A stretch of 64,000 bases of DNA from Candidatus Enterococcus leclercqii (GCF_009933135.1 NZ_MAEH01000002.1:41981-105980); one strand, 5' to 3'; positions 42,139-52,667 are shown, counted from the first letter of the stretch. The notes: a model not told the origin generated them from the sequence alone. Translations and numbers: made by a program.

Positions 42139-42888
42139 ATGATGAGAAATATCAAATTGACGATTGAATATGACGGTCGTCGTTACTTGGGATGGCAGCG
42201 TTTAGGAGACTCGGAAAAGACGATTCAGGGCAAGCTTGAGACTGCATTGAAACAGCTCACGGGAGAAGAGATTGAAATCATCGGTTCTGGACGAACAGAT
42301 GCAGGGACGCATGCCCGCGGTCAGGTGGCTAATTTTAAAACGGAAAATCAAATGGCGGTGGGTGATTTGGTGGCTTTTTTGAATCGTGCATTGCCTGGTG
42401 ATATCGTAGTGAAACAAGCCGAAGAGATGCCGGAGCGGTTTCACGCGCGCTACAATGCTGTGGCCAAACGTTACAGCTACCAAGTCTGGAACAATCCGAT
42501 TCCGACTGCGTTTGAGCGTCATCGTAGCTTCCATGTTCCTCAGCAGCTGGATCTGGCTAAGATGCAAACGGCTTGTGAAAAGCTGGTAGGAGAACATGAC
42601 TTTTTAGGCTTTTCCGCATTGAAAAAGAGCAAAAAATCGACGGTTCGGCGAATTGATGAAATTACGATTGAAGGACAGCCGGGAGAGGGAATGCTGGTAT
42701 TCACTTTTGTCGGTGACGGCTTTCTTCACAAAATGGTGCGGATTTTGACAGGTACGCTGGTTGAAATTGGCGCCGGACGATTAGAAATGTCGGCAATTGA
42801 TGATGTCTTTGCCAGTAAGGTTCGGATGAATGCCGGTGAAACGGCACCAGCCCAAGGGTTATTTTTAGAGAAAGTCTTTTATAAATAA
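42139..42888 (+). CDS. truA: tRNA pseudouridine(38-40) synthase
   Basis: The protein has 249 residues. I chose ATG 42139 (AAGGGAG six bases upstream); ATG 42142 is equally possible and an open frame from 42019 is rejected. TruA hallmarks: IKLTIEYDGRRYLGWQR, the catalytic loop GSGRTDAGTHARGQV (Asp of RTDAG), FHARYNAVAKRYSY, and a C-terminal FVGDGFLHKMVRILTGTLVEIG. It makes pseudouridine at positions 38-40 of the tRNA anticodon arm. Confidence 0.96.
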   Translation: MMRNIKLTIEYDGRRYLGWQRLGDSEKTIQGKLETALKQLTGEEIEIIGSGRTDAGTHARGQVANFKTENQMAVGDLVAFLNRALPGDIVVKQAEEMPERFHARYNAVAKRYSYQVWNNPIPTAFERHRSFHVPQQLDLAKMQTACEKLVGEHDFLGFSALKKSKKSTVRRIDEITIEGQPGEGMLVFTFVGDGFLHKMVRILTGTLVEIGAGRLEMSAIDDVFASKVRMNAGETAPAQGLFLEKVFYK

Positions 42889-43022
42889 AGATACGGGCTG
42901 TGACATCAGTCATTTCAAAATGATAAATAGCGAAGGCTGCATCTAAGTAAGAAAAGTGATGCTAGTAAATCGTTAGGATAATCATTGTGCCAGAATCCGT
43001 AGAAAGAACATGACCATACGTA

Positions 43023-43203
43023 TAAAAAGCGGTAAATGACACAGACTTCCCTTGATGAAATCAGGACAAGTCTATGTTTGAAGTTTTTAACAATGAAAAG
43101 CCAAGTTCCTGCCACTGTTTTTTAATGGAAGGAACTTGGCTTTTGTGGACTCACGTTGGCAGGGTCCGCTTTGGAGGACTCTGACAGAAACAGGATCACA
43201 GCT
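43023..43203 (-). repeat. Dispersed intergenic hairpin repeat, copy D (minus strand)
   Basis: Read on the minus strand from 43203: AGCTGTGATCC, then an AACGTGAGTC block. The stem GCCAAGTTCCT/AGGAACTTGGC (43130-43140 with 43100-43110) follows, then CTTTTCATTGTTAAAAACTTC, TTTCATCAAGGGAAGTCTGTGTCA and a T-run. The order and flanks match copies A-C, with an unrelated stem sequence. It lies between convergent truA and pulA. Confidence 0.8.
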
Positions 43204-43263
43204 CTAAATTTTTTTTAGATTGTGAGAAGCAGGCTCTGGGGATGACTTAATTAGTTCTGACAA

Positions 43264-45261
43264 TCAGTTGTCGTCAGTGGTCTCAGCAGCTAAAATCAAT
43301 AGGCTGCGGCCCGAGATGGTAATTTTATTGCCGGCAAGTGTTCCCAGCGGTGTTGTGCCGGCCTGCTTGTTATCAGCGACTATCGACCAAGTTTCAGGCA
43401 GCGTAGCGATACTACGAAGTTTCACCTTTTGGGGCTCTTTTGTTCTGTTGACAATCACTGCCAGTTGTTGCCAATCGCCATTTGTGGCAGCTGCGTTAAA
43501 AATCGTATAGGCAATCAGGTTTTCTGTTTTGTCTTTGGCAAAGCGATAACTGCTGACAGCGGTGGTATCGGTGGCGCGCAGAGGGGCAAATTTTTGCCGA
43601 ATCTGCCACATTCCTTGATAAAAATCAACCAGATCAGCGAATTCTGTGAGGCGCGTCCAATCCAGCTGGTTGATAGCAAGTGGCGATACAAAGGAATTTT
43701 CATCTCCGAATTTAGTACGGGCAAATTCTTCTCCAGCTTGCAGGAACATGCCGCCGAGACTGGTAAATTGAAGGGCAGCTGCAGCTTTATTCATCAGCAC
43801 CAACTTTTCTTTACGATCAAAGGTTGTTTTTTTCTTTTTACTGGTGGAGATGCACAGTTTGTCCCAAAGTGTCAGGTTGTCGTGTGCAGCAATGTAGGTG
43901 ATAACTTGTGAAGGATTCGTTGCCCAGGGAACTGGTTGCAGTGGGCTTTTGCTGCTGATTTTCAAATCACAGTTGGCCAAGATTGCTGCTTGCAGGTCAC
44001 GATTGTGATAGGTGCGCTCTGTCTGTTTTTTTCCATTTTGCCCTTGCAGAAAAGCGCCATCTTTTTCTTCAAAAACGAAACCTTTCATGCTATCACGAAA
44101 ATCATCGTTAAAAACGGCGATTCCCGGTGCCAGTTGACCAACATGGGCTTTGTTGGCAGGCTGCTCTGGGGGCTTGATTTCATTGCTGCCGGCATCCCAA
44201 GGCTCACCGTACATTAGGACGTTTTCTAAACCGTTTTTATCCAGGGTTTGTCGAATCGAATTCATCGTTTTGCTATCTAACAAGCCCATCAAGTCAAAGC
44301 GAAAGCCGTCTAAGTGATATTCTTGCGCCCAATACAAAACAGAGTCCAGGATATATTTGCGCACCATTGGACGTTCGCTGGCGACTTCATTGCCGCAAGC
44401 AGAACCGTCTGCAAAATTACCATCAGCATCTTGTCGATAGAAATAATCGGGTTCTGTGAGGTTGAACCAGGAATCTACCGTGCGCGAGGTGTGGTTATAC
44501 ACTACGTCTAAAATCACGCCAATTCCTGCTTGGTGAAGTGCCTGCACCAGCTGTTTAAATTCTTTGATACGGCAGGCGGGATCAGCTGGATTGGTGGCAT
44601 AGCGGCCTTCTGGAACATTGTAGTTTTTAGGATCGTAGCCCCAATTGTAAGCAGTGCCGCTCTCGTCATTGTCAAAATCAAAAGCCGGCAGCAGATGAAC
44701 GTGGGTGATTCCGATTTTTTTCAAATGGGCGACACCGGTAGCAATCTCCGGCTGTTGAGGTAGATGAGTATTTGTCTGGGTAAAGGCGAGGTATTTGCCG
44801 CGATACTCGGGAACAACCCCGCTGTCTGGCTGACTGCTGAAGTCAGCGATATGAGTTTCCCAAATCAGCGCGTCTGTAATCCTTCCAGAAAAGGGTGGAC
44901 GTTTATCTGCTTGCCAATCAGTCGGATCTGTGTCAGCTGGCAGATCAAGAATGGCTCCGCGGTCACCGTTTAGACCGACCGCTTTGGCGTATAAATCGAC
45001 GGTTTCTACCAGTTTTTCCCCACGAGTGATGCCATAAGTGTAGTAGCGACCTTTGAGATCTTCATTAATGCTGAGAGTCCAGAGATTACCAACAAGGCGC
45101 ATGGGTATTGTTTCCAGTAGTGTCTCTTCATTTTTGTCACCGGTTTTGTACAAACGGAGGTCTACTTTTTCAGCAGTAGGTGCCCAGAGTTTGAAGACTG
45201 ATTGTTTTTTTGTATAGGTCACCCCCAAGTGTTTGGAAGTGGTCACTGGGTAATGAGTCAT
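43264..45261 (-). CDS. pulA: Type I pullulanase (GH13)
   Basis: The protein has 665 residues and starts at ATG 45261 behind AAAAAGGAGGG. N-terminal CBM48-like domain (FKLWAPTAEKVDLRLY), then the type I pullulanase signature YNWGYDPKNY. GH13 conserved regions follow: DVVYNHTS, the nucleophile Asp in DGFRFDLMG, the acid/base Glu in MYGEPWD and the Asp in IAAHDNLTLWDK. No signal peptide, so it acts inside the cell and debranches alpha-1,6 bonds of glycogen or imported maltodextrins. The C-terminal beta domain is complete. Confidence 0.95.
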   Translation of the reverse strand: MTHYPVTTSKHLGVTYTKKQSVFKLWAPTAEKVDLRLYKTGDKNEETLLETIPMRLVGNLWTLSINEDLKGRYYTYGITRGEKLVETVDLYAKAVGLNGDRGAILDLPADTDPTDWQADKRPPFSGRITDALIWETHIADFSSQPDSGVVPEYRGKYLAFTQTNTHLPQQPEIATGVAHLKKIGITHVHLLPAFDFDNDESGTAYNWGYDPKNYNVPEGRYATNPADPACRIKEFKQLVQALHQAGIGVILDVVYNHTSRTVDSWFNLTEPDYFYRQDADGNFADGSACGNEVASERPMVRKYILDSVLYWAQEYHLDGFRFDLMGLLDSKTMNSIRQTLDKNGLENVLMYGEPWDAGSNEIKPPEQPANKAHVGQLAPGIAVFNDDFRDSMKGFVFEEKDGAFLQGQNGKKQTERTYHNRDLQAAILANCDLKISSKSPLQPVPWATNPSQVITYIAAHDNLTLWDKLCISTSKKKKTTFDRKEKLVLMNKAAAALQFTSLGGMFLQAGEEFARTKFGDENSFVSPLAINQLDWTRLTEFADLVDFYQGMWQIRQKFAPLRATDTTAVSSYRFAKDKTENLIAYTIFNAAATNGDWQQLAVIVNRTKEPQKVKLRSIATLPETWSIVADNKQAGTTPLGTLAGNKITISGRSLLILAAETTDDN

Positions 45262-45288
45262 CTGTTTCCCTCCTTTTTGATTGTTCCA

Positions 45289-46485
45289 TCAGAAGCTGGT
45301 CATCTCTTCAAAACAAGCCCGTATGACTCGTTCCACAGCCTCTTCGTCCATTGGAACATAGATCTGCTGCATATTGTTGTGAGCCAAGACTTGACGGCTC
45401 ATTTCAGGCACCAGCTCATCTGTTTTGATACCGACTTGCGGTAGGGTCATAGGAATCTCCATTTGTGTTTTGAAGAAGTTGTAGGTCAGCTCGACGCCTT
45501 TTCTAGCTTGGGTTTCAATGTCTAATAGCGGATCGACTTTCCAGACATTCCGGGCATACGTCGCAAATTTTTCGTGACTGGTAGGGTCAAAATCAAGACA
45601 GAACTTCATCCAGCGGGGAGTCAAGATTGCCAAACCAATTCCATGAGTGATGTCATAATAAGCGGACAATTCATGCTCGATGGGGTGACAAGTCCAACCG
45701 CCGGAGCGCCCTTTACTTACTAAGCCATTTAAAGCCAATGTTGAAGTCCACAATAGATTGGCCCGGGCATCATAGTTTTCGGGTGTTTTCAAGGCGACGG
45801 GACCGTTTTTGATTACTACTCGCAGCAAACCTTCAGCAATTTCATCTTGAACGTCTGTCCCAGCAGTTCGACTGAAGTACTGCTCAAAGAGATGGCTCAT
45901 AATATCAGCAGAGCCGGCAGCAGTTTGCCATTTTGAAACGGTAAATGTATTTTCAGGATTCAAGAACGAAACTTTCGGAATCAGTTCCCAACCGCTAGTT
46001 CCAAGTTTTTCATTAGTATCAGGGTTTGAGATAACTGCGTTGCGATTCATTTCAGTCCCCGTCGCAGCAAGTGTCAAAATATCAACGATGGGTACGGCTT
46101 GTCCCATTTTGGAATTATCCACTACTAGATCCCAAGCATCTCCGTCGTAATAAACACCGCCAGCGATGACTTTGGCTGCATCAATCACTGAACCGCCGCC
46201 GACTGCCAAAATCACGTCTAACTGGTTTTCCCGAATCAGTTGGATACCTTCACGGACGCTGTCGATGCGGGGGTTGGGGGCGATCCCGGACAACTCTGTG
46301 ATTTGAAAATCATGCTGGTCCAAAAGCTCAAGAATTTTGTCATAGAGGCCGTTTTTCTTGATGGAGCCACCACCATATGCCAATAAAACCTTTTTACCAT
46401 AGGGAGCCAATGCTTCCGGTAAAGCTGCCAATTGATTAGTGCCAAAGCGGATATCTGTCGGGACATAAAATCTGAAGTTTTCCAT
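45289..46485 (-). CDS. Iron-containing alcohol dehydrogenase (butanol dehydrogenase-like)
   Basis: The protein has 398 residues of group III alcohol dehydrogenase. Cofactor loops VLLAYGGGSIKKNGLYD and ILAVGGGSVIDAAKVIAGG; metal ligands are an Asp and a His in GSADIMSHLFEQYF, a His in HPIEHELSAYYD and a His in DITHGIGLAI. It resembles the YqhD/BdhA type, NAD(P)H-dependent aldehyde reductases. The ribosome site is weak (GCGAGTGACAG). It is followed by pulA after 27 bases and may be co-transcribed. Confidence 0.92.
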   Translation of the reverse strand: MENFRFYVPTDIRFGTNQLAALPEALAPYGKKVLLAYGGGSIKKNGLYDKILELLDQHDFQITELSGIAPNPRIDSVREGIQLIRENQLDVILAVGGGSVIDAAKVIAGGVYYDGDAWDLVVDNSKMGQAVPIVDILTLAATGTEMNRNAVISNPDTNEKLGTSGWELIPKVSFLNPENTFTVSKWQTAAGSADIMSHLFEQYFSRTAGTDVQDEIAEGLLRVVIKNGPVALKTPENYDARANLLWTSTLALNGLVSKGRSGGWTCHPIEHELSAYYDITHGIGLAILTPRWMKFCLDFDPTSHEKFATYARNVWKVDPLLDIETQARKGVELTYNFFKTQMEIPMTLPQVGIKTDELVPEMSRQVLAHNNMQQIYVPMDEEAVERVIRACFEEMTSF

Positions 46486-46734
46486 TATCTGTCACTCGCT
46501 TTCTTAGTTTATGCCGTTTTACCAGCGGTTGAATCACAAGGATTCTCCAACTATCAGTATACCGTGATACCAGTTTTGGAGAAAGCGATTGCCACCTGAG
46601 CTATCAGTTGCGGTCTTGAATTTGCAAAGTCAGCTTTTGCGTGGGAGGGATGGTTGCGAAAGGGCGTGGAATAGTTGCATTTTAGAAGAATTTGGCGGAA
46701 AGTGAACATGACAACTTAAAAAGGAGTAGCAGAG

Positions 46735-47406
46735 ATGGAACTGACAACCACAGATTTTAAGCTTTTTCAGCGTAGCAACTATACTTTTAAAGGATTGAAA
46801 GAAGTTTTGACTACTGAAGAAATCGACGACATAAAAGCCGATTATAAAACTCACTGGGAAAAGTGGAGAGCCATTCAGCTGGCAACTGCTGCGCTGTTGC
46901 CGCCGCAAATGGATCAGGGACGACCCAAAATTGAGAGCTGGACCAATGGTTGGAATTTGCGGAGCCATTTTTGGGCGGCGTATCGTAGTTCCTCACGGCA
47001 GCAGGAAAATGCTTGCCTGGCAGTGTTGTTGAATAAAAAGCAGTATCAGATTTATCTGATGTTCCAGCACTATCGCAGTGAAGAGCGCACCGGCAGCATC
47101 GACGATTACAATCGCCTATTGGAATTGCTGCCCCAATGGAGCCGGGAAATTGATCTGGCGGATTACTATATTTGGCCACAGACCGAAGACGAATTGACGG
47201 ATCATTTGCCGCTGAAAACATACTTGGAGGACGAAGAACAGCGAAGAATCTTACAGCAAAGAATTGGCGAAAAAACCTTTCAAGTGGGTAAGCTATTTTT
47301 TGCTGAGAGAAGTTTGTCGGATATTGAAGGGGTGACTGCTGCAGCTTTGCAGGAGTTGGCACCTCTTTATCAAGCGCTTATGAAATCGCAGAAATCTGAT
47401 CAGTAA
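46735..47406 (+). CDS. HI_0552-like family protein of unknown function
   Basis: The protein has 223 residues, is soluble, Trp- and Gln-rich, with no membrane segment. The block PKIESWTNGWNLRSHFWAAYR followed by ENACLAVLLNKKQYQIYLMFQHY looks like the HI_0552 family (from memory of the family; biochemical role not known). Ribosome site AAAAGGAG. Upstream 46486-46734 shows no other gene. Nothing in context fixes a function. Confidence 0.7.
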   Translation: MELTTTDFKLFQRSNYTFKGLKEVLTTEEIDDIKADYKTHWEKWRAIQLATAALLPPQMDQGRPKIESWTNGWNLRSHFWAAYRSSSRQQENACLAVLLNKKQYQIYLMFQHYRSEERTGSIDDYNRLLELLPQWSREIDLADYYIWPQTEDELTDHLPLKTYLEDEEQRRILQQRIGEKTFQVGKLFFAERSLSDIEGVTAAALQELAPLYQALMKSQKSDQ

Positions 47407-47520
47407 GGGAGTTCCCCATACTTTTGTTAGAAAACATTTCCAAAAGAACAGATGTTTCCCTTTTTCTGTTACTGGTGTTATGGTCAACTTGAAAAAACAA
47501 ATGCAAAGGAAGTCCTGAAG

Positions 47521-47895
47521 ATGTTGAATGAAAAATTTTTAGAGGTAATGTCTCACGAAGGTGTCGTAACGATTATCACTAGTAGTAAAGAAGCTCCCGG
47601 ATTTCATGCAGTGAATACGTGGAACAGCTATGTGCACATTCAAGGGGACACGCTGTATATCCCAGCGGCTGGGATGCATTCCATTCAAGAAGACATGGCG
47701 GAAAACGATGAGCTGCTGTTGACAATGGGCTCCAAAGAAGTGATTGGCACTGTCGGACCAGGAGCTGGTTTTCATCTTCGGGGCAAGGGCTATTTCATCG
47801 AATCTGGCGAGATTTATGACAAGATGCATGAAGAAATGCCTTTTTTGACTCGTGTCCTGGCAGTTAAAGTAAGCGATTTGCAACAAAAAATCTGA
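47521..47895 (+). CDS. Pyridoxamine 5'-phosphate oxidase-like FMN-binding protein
   Basis: The protein has 124 residues and starts at ATG 47521 (AAAGGAAG); a longer frame from 47452 has no ribosome site. A split-barrel flavin fold is suggested by VVTIITSSKEAPGFHAVNTWNSYVHIQGDTLYIPA, SIQEDMAENDELLLTMGS and GKGYFIESGEIYDKM. Proteins of this size in the family are FMN-binding and often reductases. The substrate is unknown. Confidence 0.75.
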   Translation: MLNEKFLEVMSHEGVVTIITSSKEAPGFHAVNTWNSYVHIQGDTLYIPAAGMHSIQEDMAENDELLLTMGSKEVIGTVGPGAGFHLRGKGYFIESGEIYDKMHEEMPFLTRVLAVKVSDLQQKI

Positions 47896-48035
47896 TTCTG
47901 GCAATGAGTATGAATCTGGATTGATCTTCTAAAATGATTGTTTAGATTAACGTTTAACAGTTTGGCCTGGTCGTGGAAGACATGGCGGTAATATTTTAAA
48001 AGAGTGCGCGCCTGAATTATTTTGTTGGTGCAACG

Positions 48036-48067
48036 GGCTTTCGGCAATATTGTCGGAAGCCTTTTTT
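48036..48067 (+). terminator. Rho-independent terminator upstream of ddh
   Basis: GGCTTTCGGCAA (48036-48047) pairs with TTGTCGGAAGCC (48050-48061, two G-T), then TTTTTT. Between 47896 and 48245 no gene is seen; a TATAAT at 48183-48188 probably starts ddh. Confidence 0.75.
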
Positions 48068-48245
48068 CATTTGCGATTAGTTGATGAGGAAAAGAGCTTT
48101 TCGAGAAAGAGGACACCATACAAAAATAGCAGATTATTTGGCGATAATTCAGAATTTTTCCACTTTAACAAACAGAATAGAGTATAATTTCAGTAAGAGT
48201 TTTGTATCAAAAATCAGCTTTTAGGCAAAAAAGGAGCGAGAAAAG

Positions 48246-49217
48246 ATGATAAATGTTGCAATCGTTGGTTACGGAAATCTAGGACGCGGAGTGGAGCAGG
48301 CATTGAGCTTGAATCCTGACATGGCATTGGTGGGGGTCTTTACTCGCCGCGATCCAAAAACAGTGACGACAGCCGGAGCACAGGCTTACCACCTGGATCA
48401 GCTGGTCGAGCAAAAGGAAACCATTGATGTGTGTATTCTTTGCGGGGGTTCCGCCACTGATCTGCCAGTCCAGACGCCGGCACTGACAAAAGATTTCAAT
48501 ACGGTAGATAGTTTTGATACCCATGCAAAAATTCCTGAGCATTTCGCCAAAGTTGCACAGGTGGCCAAAGAAAATAACACTGTCGCCGTGATTTCCACCG
48601 GTTGGGATCCCGGATTGTTCAGTTTGAATCGGCTGTATGCTCAAAGTATTCTGCCAACAGGAGCCACCAATACTTTTTGGGGCAAAGGTGTCAGTCAAGG
48701 ACATTCCGATGCGCTGCGGCGGATTAACGGAGTGGCAGATGCGACGCAGTATACGATTCCCAATGAGGCAGTAATTCAGCAGTTGCGGGCAGGGAAAAAA
48801 CCAAAATTAACGACAAGAGACAAACACTTTCGGGAATGTTTCGTCGTTTTAGAAGCAGGCGCTGATGAAAAAAAAGTGAGACAAACGATTGTGACGATGC
48901 CTGACTACTTTGTGGATTACGATACAGAAGTTCACTTTATTTCTCAAGAAGAACTGAATCAAAACCACAAAGCCATGCCTCACGGCGGAACAGTCCTTCA
49001 CACGGGGGAAACTTCTACTGGTGTCCAGCAGGTGATTGAATACAATTTGCATCTGGACAGCAATCCGGAATTTACCGCCAGTGTACTGGTGGCTTACGCC
49101 CGGGCTTGTGTTCGACTGGCAGCAGAAAAGCAGTATGGTGCTTACACGGTCTTGGATATTGCCCCAAAATACCTGTCACCGAAAAGTGATGAGGAGCTGC
49201 GGGAAACTTTGCTTTGA
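48246..49217 (+). CDS. ddh: meso-Diaminopimelate D-dehydrogenase
   Basis: The protein has 323 residues. Rossmann start INVAIVGYGNLGRGVEQAL, with an Arg pair in VFTRRDPKT suiting NADPH. DapDH segments: VDSFDTHAKIPEHF, STGWDPGLFSLNRLY and GKGVSQGHSDALRRI, followed by the substrate loop AMPHGGTVLHTGE. It makes meso-diaminopimelate from tetrahydrodipicolinate in one step. In a genus with L-Lys peptidoglycan this points to lysine biosynthesis rather than a DAP wall. Single gene with a terminator after it. Confidence 0.92.
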   Translation: MINVAIVGYGNLGRGVEQALSLNPDMALVGVFTRRDPKTVTTAGAQAYHLDQLVEQKETIDVCILCGGSATDLPVQTPALTKDFNTVDSFDTHAKIPEHFAKVAQVAKENNTVAVISTGWDPGLFSLNRLYAQSILPTGATNTFWGKGVSQGHSDALRRINGVADATQYTIPNEAVIQQLRAGKKPKLTTRDKHFRECFVVLEAGADEKKVRQTIVTMPDYFVDYDTEVHFISQEELNQNHKAMPHGGTVLHTGETSTGVQQVIEYNLHLDSNPEFTASVLVAYARACVRLAAEKQYGAYTVLDIAPKYLSPKSDEELRETLL

Positions 49218-49228
49218 CGAAAATAAAA

Positions 49229-49258
49229 AGAAGCATCGGTTAACGATGCTTCTTTTTT
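49229..49258 (+). terminator. Bidirectional terminator after ddh
   Basis: AGAAGCATCG (49229-49238) pairs with CGATGCTTCT (49244-49253), then TTTTT. Confidence 0.9.
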
Positions 49259-49353
49259 GTTGGAAAAAAGGCGAGGACCTGATTGAGTGTGATAGTGAAG
49301 ATTTAGTGCGTTAATCTGAAGGGTTTATTTTAGTCTCTCGAGAAAAACTACGA

Positions 49354-49380
49354 TACAATAATGTTATGAAAACGTTCTTT
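49354..49380 (+). promoter_or_regulatory. -10 box and cre site of 6-phospho-beta-glucosidase gene
   Basis: TACAAT (49354-49359) without a clear -35, then TGAAAACGTTCTTT (49367-49380), a 12 of 14 cre match at the transcription start. Confidence 0.55.
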
Positions 49381-49391
49381 TGTAACTATAA

Positions 49392-50855
<1,464 letters not shown>

Positions 50856-50899
50856 ATAACAAGTAGGTTTTGTTATTATTCAAAAAAGCAGGTGATGAA

Positions 50900-52051
50900 A
50901 TGCCGCAGCAACAAAGCCCGGCAATCTTGATTGCAATGGACTCGTTTAAAGGAAGTGCCACTAGCCTTGAAGCTGGTACGTGGACAGCCCAGGGAATTCG
51001 ACAGATTGTGCCGCAAGCAACAATCACTGTTCTTCCGGTTGCAGATGGCGGCGAAGGTACGGTAGCGGCATTAGTTTCAGCTTTTTCAGGGGAAATCCAG
51101 CAGGTGCAAGTCACTGGGCCCGCTGGAAAGCCTGTAGTAGCGGCGTATGGTTGGCTGGACGCTGAGACGGCAGTGATTGAAACTGCCGCCGCTGCCGGAC
51201 TCAATCTGACGGCGGGGACCCGCGAAGACGCTGTGACAGCCAGTACACGTGGCGTAGGGGAATTGATCAAGCACGTACTAAATCAAGGAGCAAAGCAGAT
51301 TTATTTTGGCTTAGGCGGCAGTGGGACCTCAGACGGCGGCGCTGGAATGGCTCAAGTACTTGGCGCCCGTCTGTTGACCGCTGATGGTGATGAAATAGCA
51401 CCGGGAATCGCTGGTCTGGTTGAGCTGGCAAGCATCGATACGACAGCTCTCGATGCTCGCCTACAACAGACACGACTGGTGATCTTAGCTGATGTGCGCA
51501 ACCCGTTAGTTGGTGAGCAGGGCGCTATCGCCGTGTATGGGCCACAAAAAGGAATCCCTGAAAATGAGATTGAAATGTGGGATCCTGTGATGGCGCGCTA
51601 TGGTAACCTTTTGCAAACCACTTTCCAACGAGAAATTGCCGCCCTTCCCGGGGCAGGCGCGGCTGGTGGTTTAGCCGCTGGATTAGCGGCTTTTTGTGGC
51701 GCAACAATCGAGCCGGGAATCGATACAATCTTGAAACTGATTGATTTTGACGAAAAAGTTCGAAGCGCGGATTTGGTAATTACCGGTGAAGGGCGAATGG
51801 ACAGTCAATCGGCGAATGGCAAAGCACCCACAGGAATTGCTCAAGCTGCTAAAAAATACAAGAAGCCGGTCATTGCTCTAGTAGGCAGCCGTGAAGGAGA
51901 CCTTACGCCAGTTTACCAAGAAGGAATTCGACTGGTTCTGCCTATTGTTCCAGGACCGGTGGATTTGGCAACAGCACTTCAACAGACCCGGCAAAATCTT
52001 CTGGAGGCAGGAAAAAATGTTGCACGAATCTGGCAACTACGGGAAAGATAG
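50900..52051 (+). CDS. Glycerate kinase (GarK/GlxK family)
   Basis: The protein has 383 residues and starts at ATG 50900 (AGGTGAT upstream); the frame from 50870 is rejected. Family features: ILIAMDSFKGSATSLEAG at the N-terminus, VLPVADGGEGTV, the nucleotide-binding FGLGGSGTSDGGAGMAQVLG, LPGAGAAGGLAAGLAAF and VITGEGRMDSQSANGKAP. It phosphorylates glycerate for entry into glycolysis. It follows the 6-phospho-beta-glucosidase by 44 bases and is likely in the same transcript. Confidence 0.93.
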   Translation: MPQQQSPAILIAMDSFKGSATSLEAGTWTAQGIRQIVPQATITVLPVADGGEGTVAALVSAFSGEIQQVQVTGPAGKPVVAAYGWLDAETAVIETAAAAGLNLTAGTREDAVTASTRGVGELIKHVLNQGAKQIYFGLGGSGTSDGGAGMAQVLGARLLTADGDEIAPGIAGLVELASIDTTALDARLQQTRLVILADVRNPLVGEQGAIAVYGPQKGIPENEIEMWDPVMARYGNLLQTTFQREIAALPGAGAAGGLAAGLAAFCGATIEPGIDTILKLIDFDEKVRSADLVITGEGRMDSQSANGKAPTGIAQAAKKYKKPVIALVGSREGDLTPVYQEGIRLVLPIVPGPVDLATALQQTRQNLLEAGKNVARIWQLRER

Positions 52052-52057
52052 CGAGGC

Positions 52058-52141
52058 GGGGCTGTGTGCAGATGCTTTTTTAAAGCCGAATACCATTCGG
52101 TTCTTTAAAAAGGCCGGCTCATAAGCCCCTCCCGATTTTTT
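52058..52141 (+). terminator. Long-armed terminator after glycerate kinase
   Basis: GGGGCT (52058-52063) pairs with AGCCCC (52124-52129), flanked by further pairing GG/CC. Inside sits an AAGCCGAAT/ATTCGGTT hairpin (52083-52102). A run of seven T ends at 52141. Confidence 0.6.
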
Positions 52142-52177
52142 TAGTGATACACGATTCCAACAGTGAAGGCTTTTTGC

Positions 52178-52206
52178 TTGAAGAAATCTCTCAACAGCGG
52201 TATGAT
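52178..52206 (+). promoter_or_regulatory. Promoter of the tRNA-Gln gene
   Basis: TTGAAG (52178-52183), 17-base spacer, TATGAT (52201-52206), 17 bases before the mature tRNA. Confidence 0.65.
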
Positions 52207-52222
52207 GTCAACGTTGGATTTT

Positions 52223-52295
52223 TGGGATATGGCCAAACTGGTAAGGCGCCTGACTCTGAATCAGGTAAGTGCAGGTTCGAGCCCTGCTATCCCAA
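52223..52295 (+). tRNA. tRNA-Gln (anticodon CTG)
   Basis: Seven-base acceptor stem TGGGATA (52223-52229) pairs with TATCCCA (52288-52294), discriminator A52295. The anticodon arm CCTGA-CTCTGAA-TCAGG gives anticodon CTG, which reads CAG. The T arm is GCAGG-TTCGAGC-CCTGC. CCA is not encoded. It is a single gene with its own promoter and terminator. Most bacteria of this group rely on the TTG isoacceptor, so this is an additional CAG-reading species. Confidence 0.95.
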
Positions 52296-52302
52296 TCAAA
52301 AA

Positions 52303-52334
52303 GACCGCAGAGCATATGGTTCTGCGGTCTTTTT
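52303..52334 (+). terminator. Terminator after tRNA-Gln
   Basis: GACCGCAGA (52303-52311) pairs perfectly with TCTGCGGTC (52321-52329), then TTTTT. Confidence 0.92.
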
Positions 52335-52355
52335 CGTTAACGGGGAGGAAAAACT

Positions 52356-52667
52356 ATGACGAAATTAAACGAGGAATTTGCCTTTTTGGTACTTGCAATC
52401 GTTGCCGAAATTCCTCGAGGCAAAGTTGCGACATATGGACAAATTGCCGAGTTAGCAGGGTATCCCCGCAATTCTCGATTAGTGGGAAAAGTCTTGAGCC
52501 ATGGGGAATACTATGGCCGCTATCCTTGCCAACGTGTAGTGAACGCGCAAGGTAGTTGTGCGAAAAACTGGCCGCAACAGCCTGCACTGTTGCAAGCAGA
52601 AGGGGTCGTTTTTAGAGAAAATGGCAGTGTAGATCTGCGACAGTGCCGCTGGAACGGCGATCGATAG
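52356..52667 (+). CDS. Alkyltransferase-like (MGMT-fold) protein with PCQRV motif
   Basis: The protein has 103 residues, only the C-terminal DNA-binding domain of O6-alkylguanine-DNA alkyltransferases. IPRGKVATYGQIAELAGYPRNSRLVGKVLS contains the DNA-binding helix and the Arg finger. The active-site motif reads PCQRV (about residues 57-61), where repair enzymes have PCHRV and many alkyltransferase-like proteins have PWHRV. The reactive Cys is kept but its activating His is Gln. This suggests a sensor that binds O6-alkylguanine and recruits excision repair, or slow residual transfer. Ribosome site GGGGAGG. Confidence 0.88.
   Translation: MTKLNEEFAFLVLAIVAEIPRGKVATYGQIAELAGYPRNSRLVGKVLSHGEYYGRYPCQRVVNAQGSCAKNWPQQPALLQAEGVVFRENGSVDLRQCRWNGDR

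Noticed and set aside
43429..43911. 160-codon frame opposite pulA
   Set aside because: Lies wholly inside the complete pullulanase gene on the other strand.
46811..47362. 183-codon frame opposite the HI_0552-like gene
   Set aside because: Antisense shadow of a gene with a good ribosome site; the translation has no domain features.
52163..52555. 130-codon frame covering the tRNA-Gln and its terminator
   Set aside because: Runs through a complete tRNA, a terminator and the start of the alkyltransferase-like gene in another frame.
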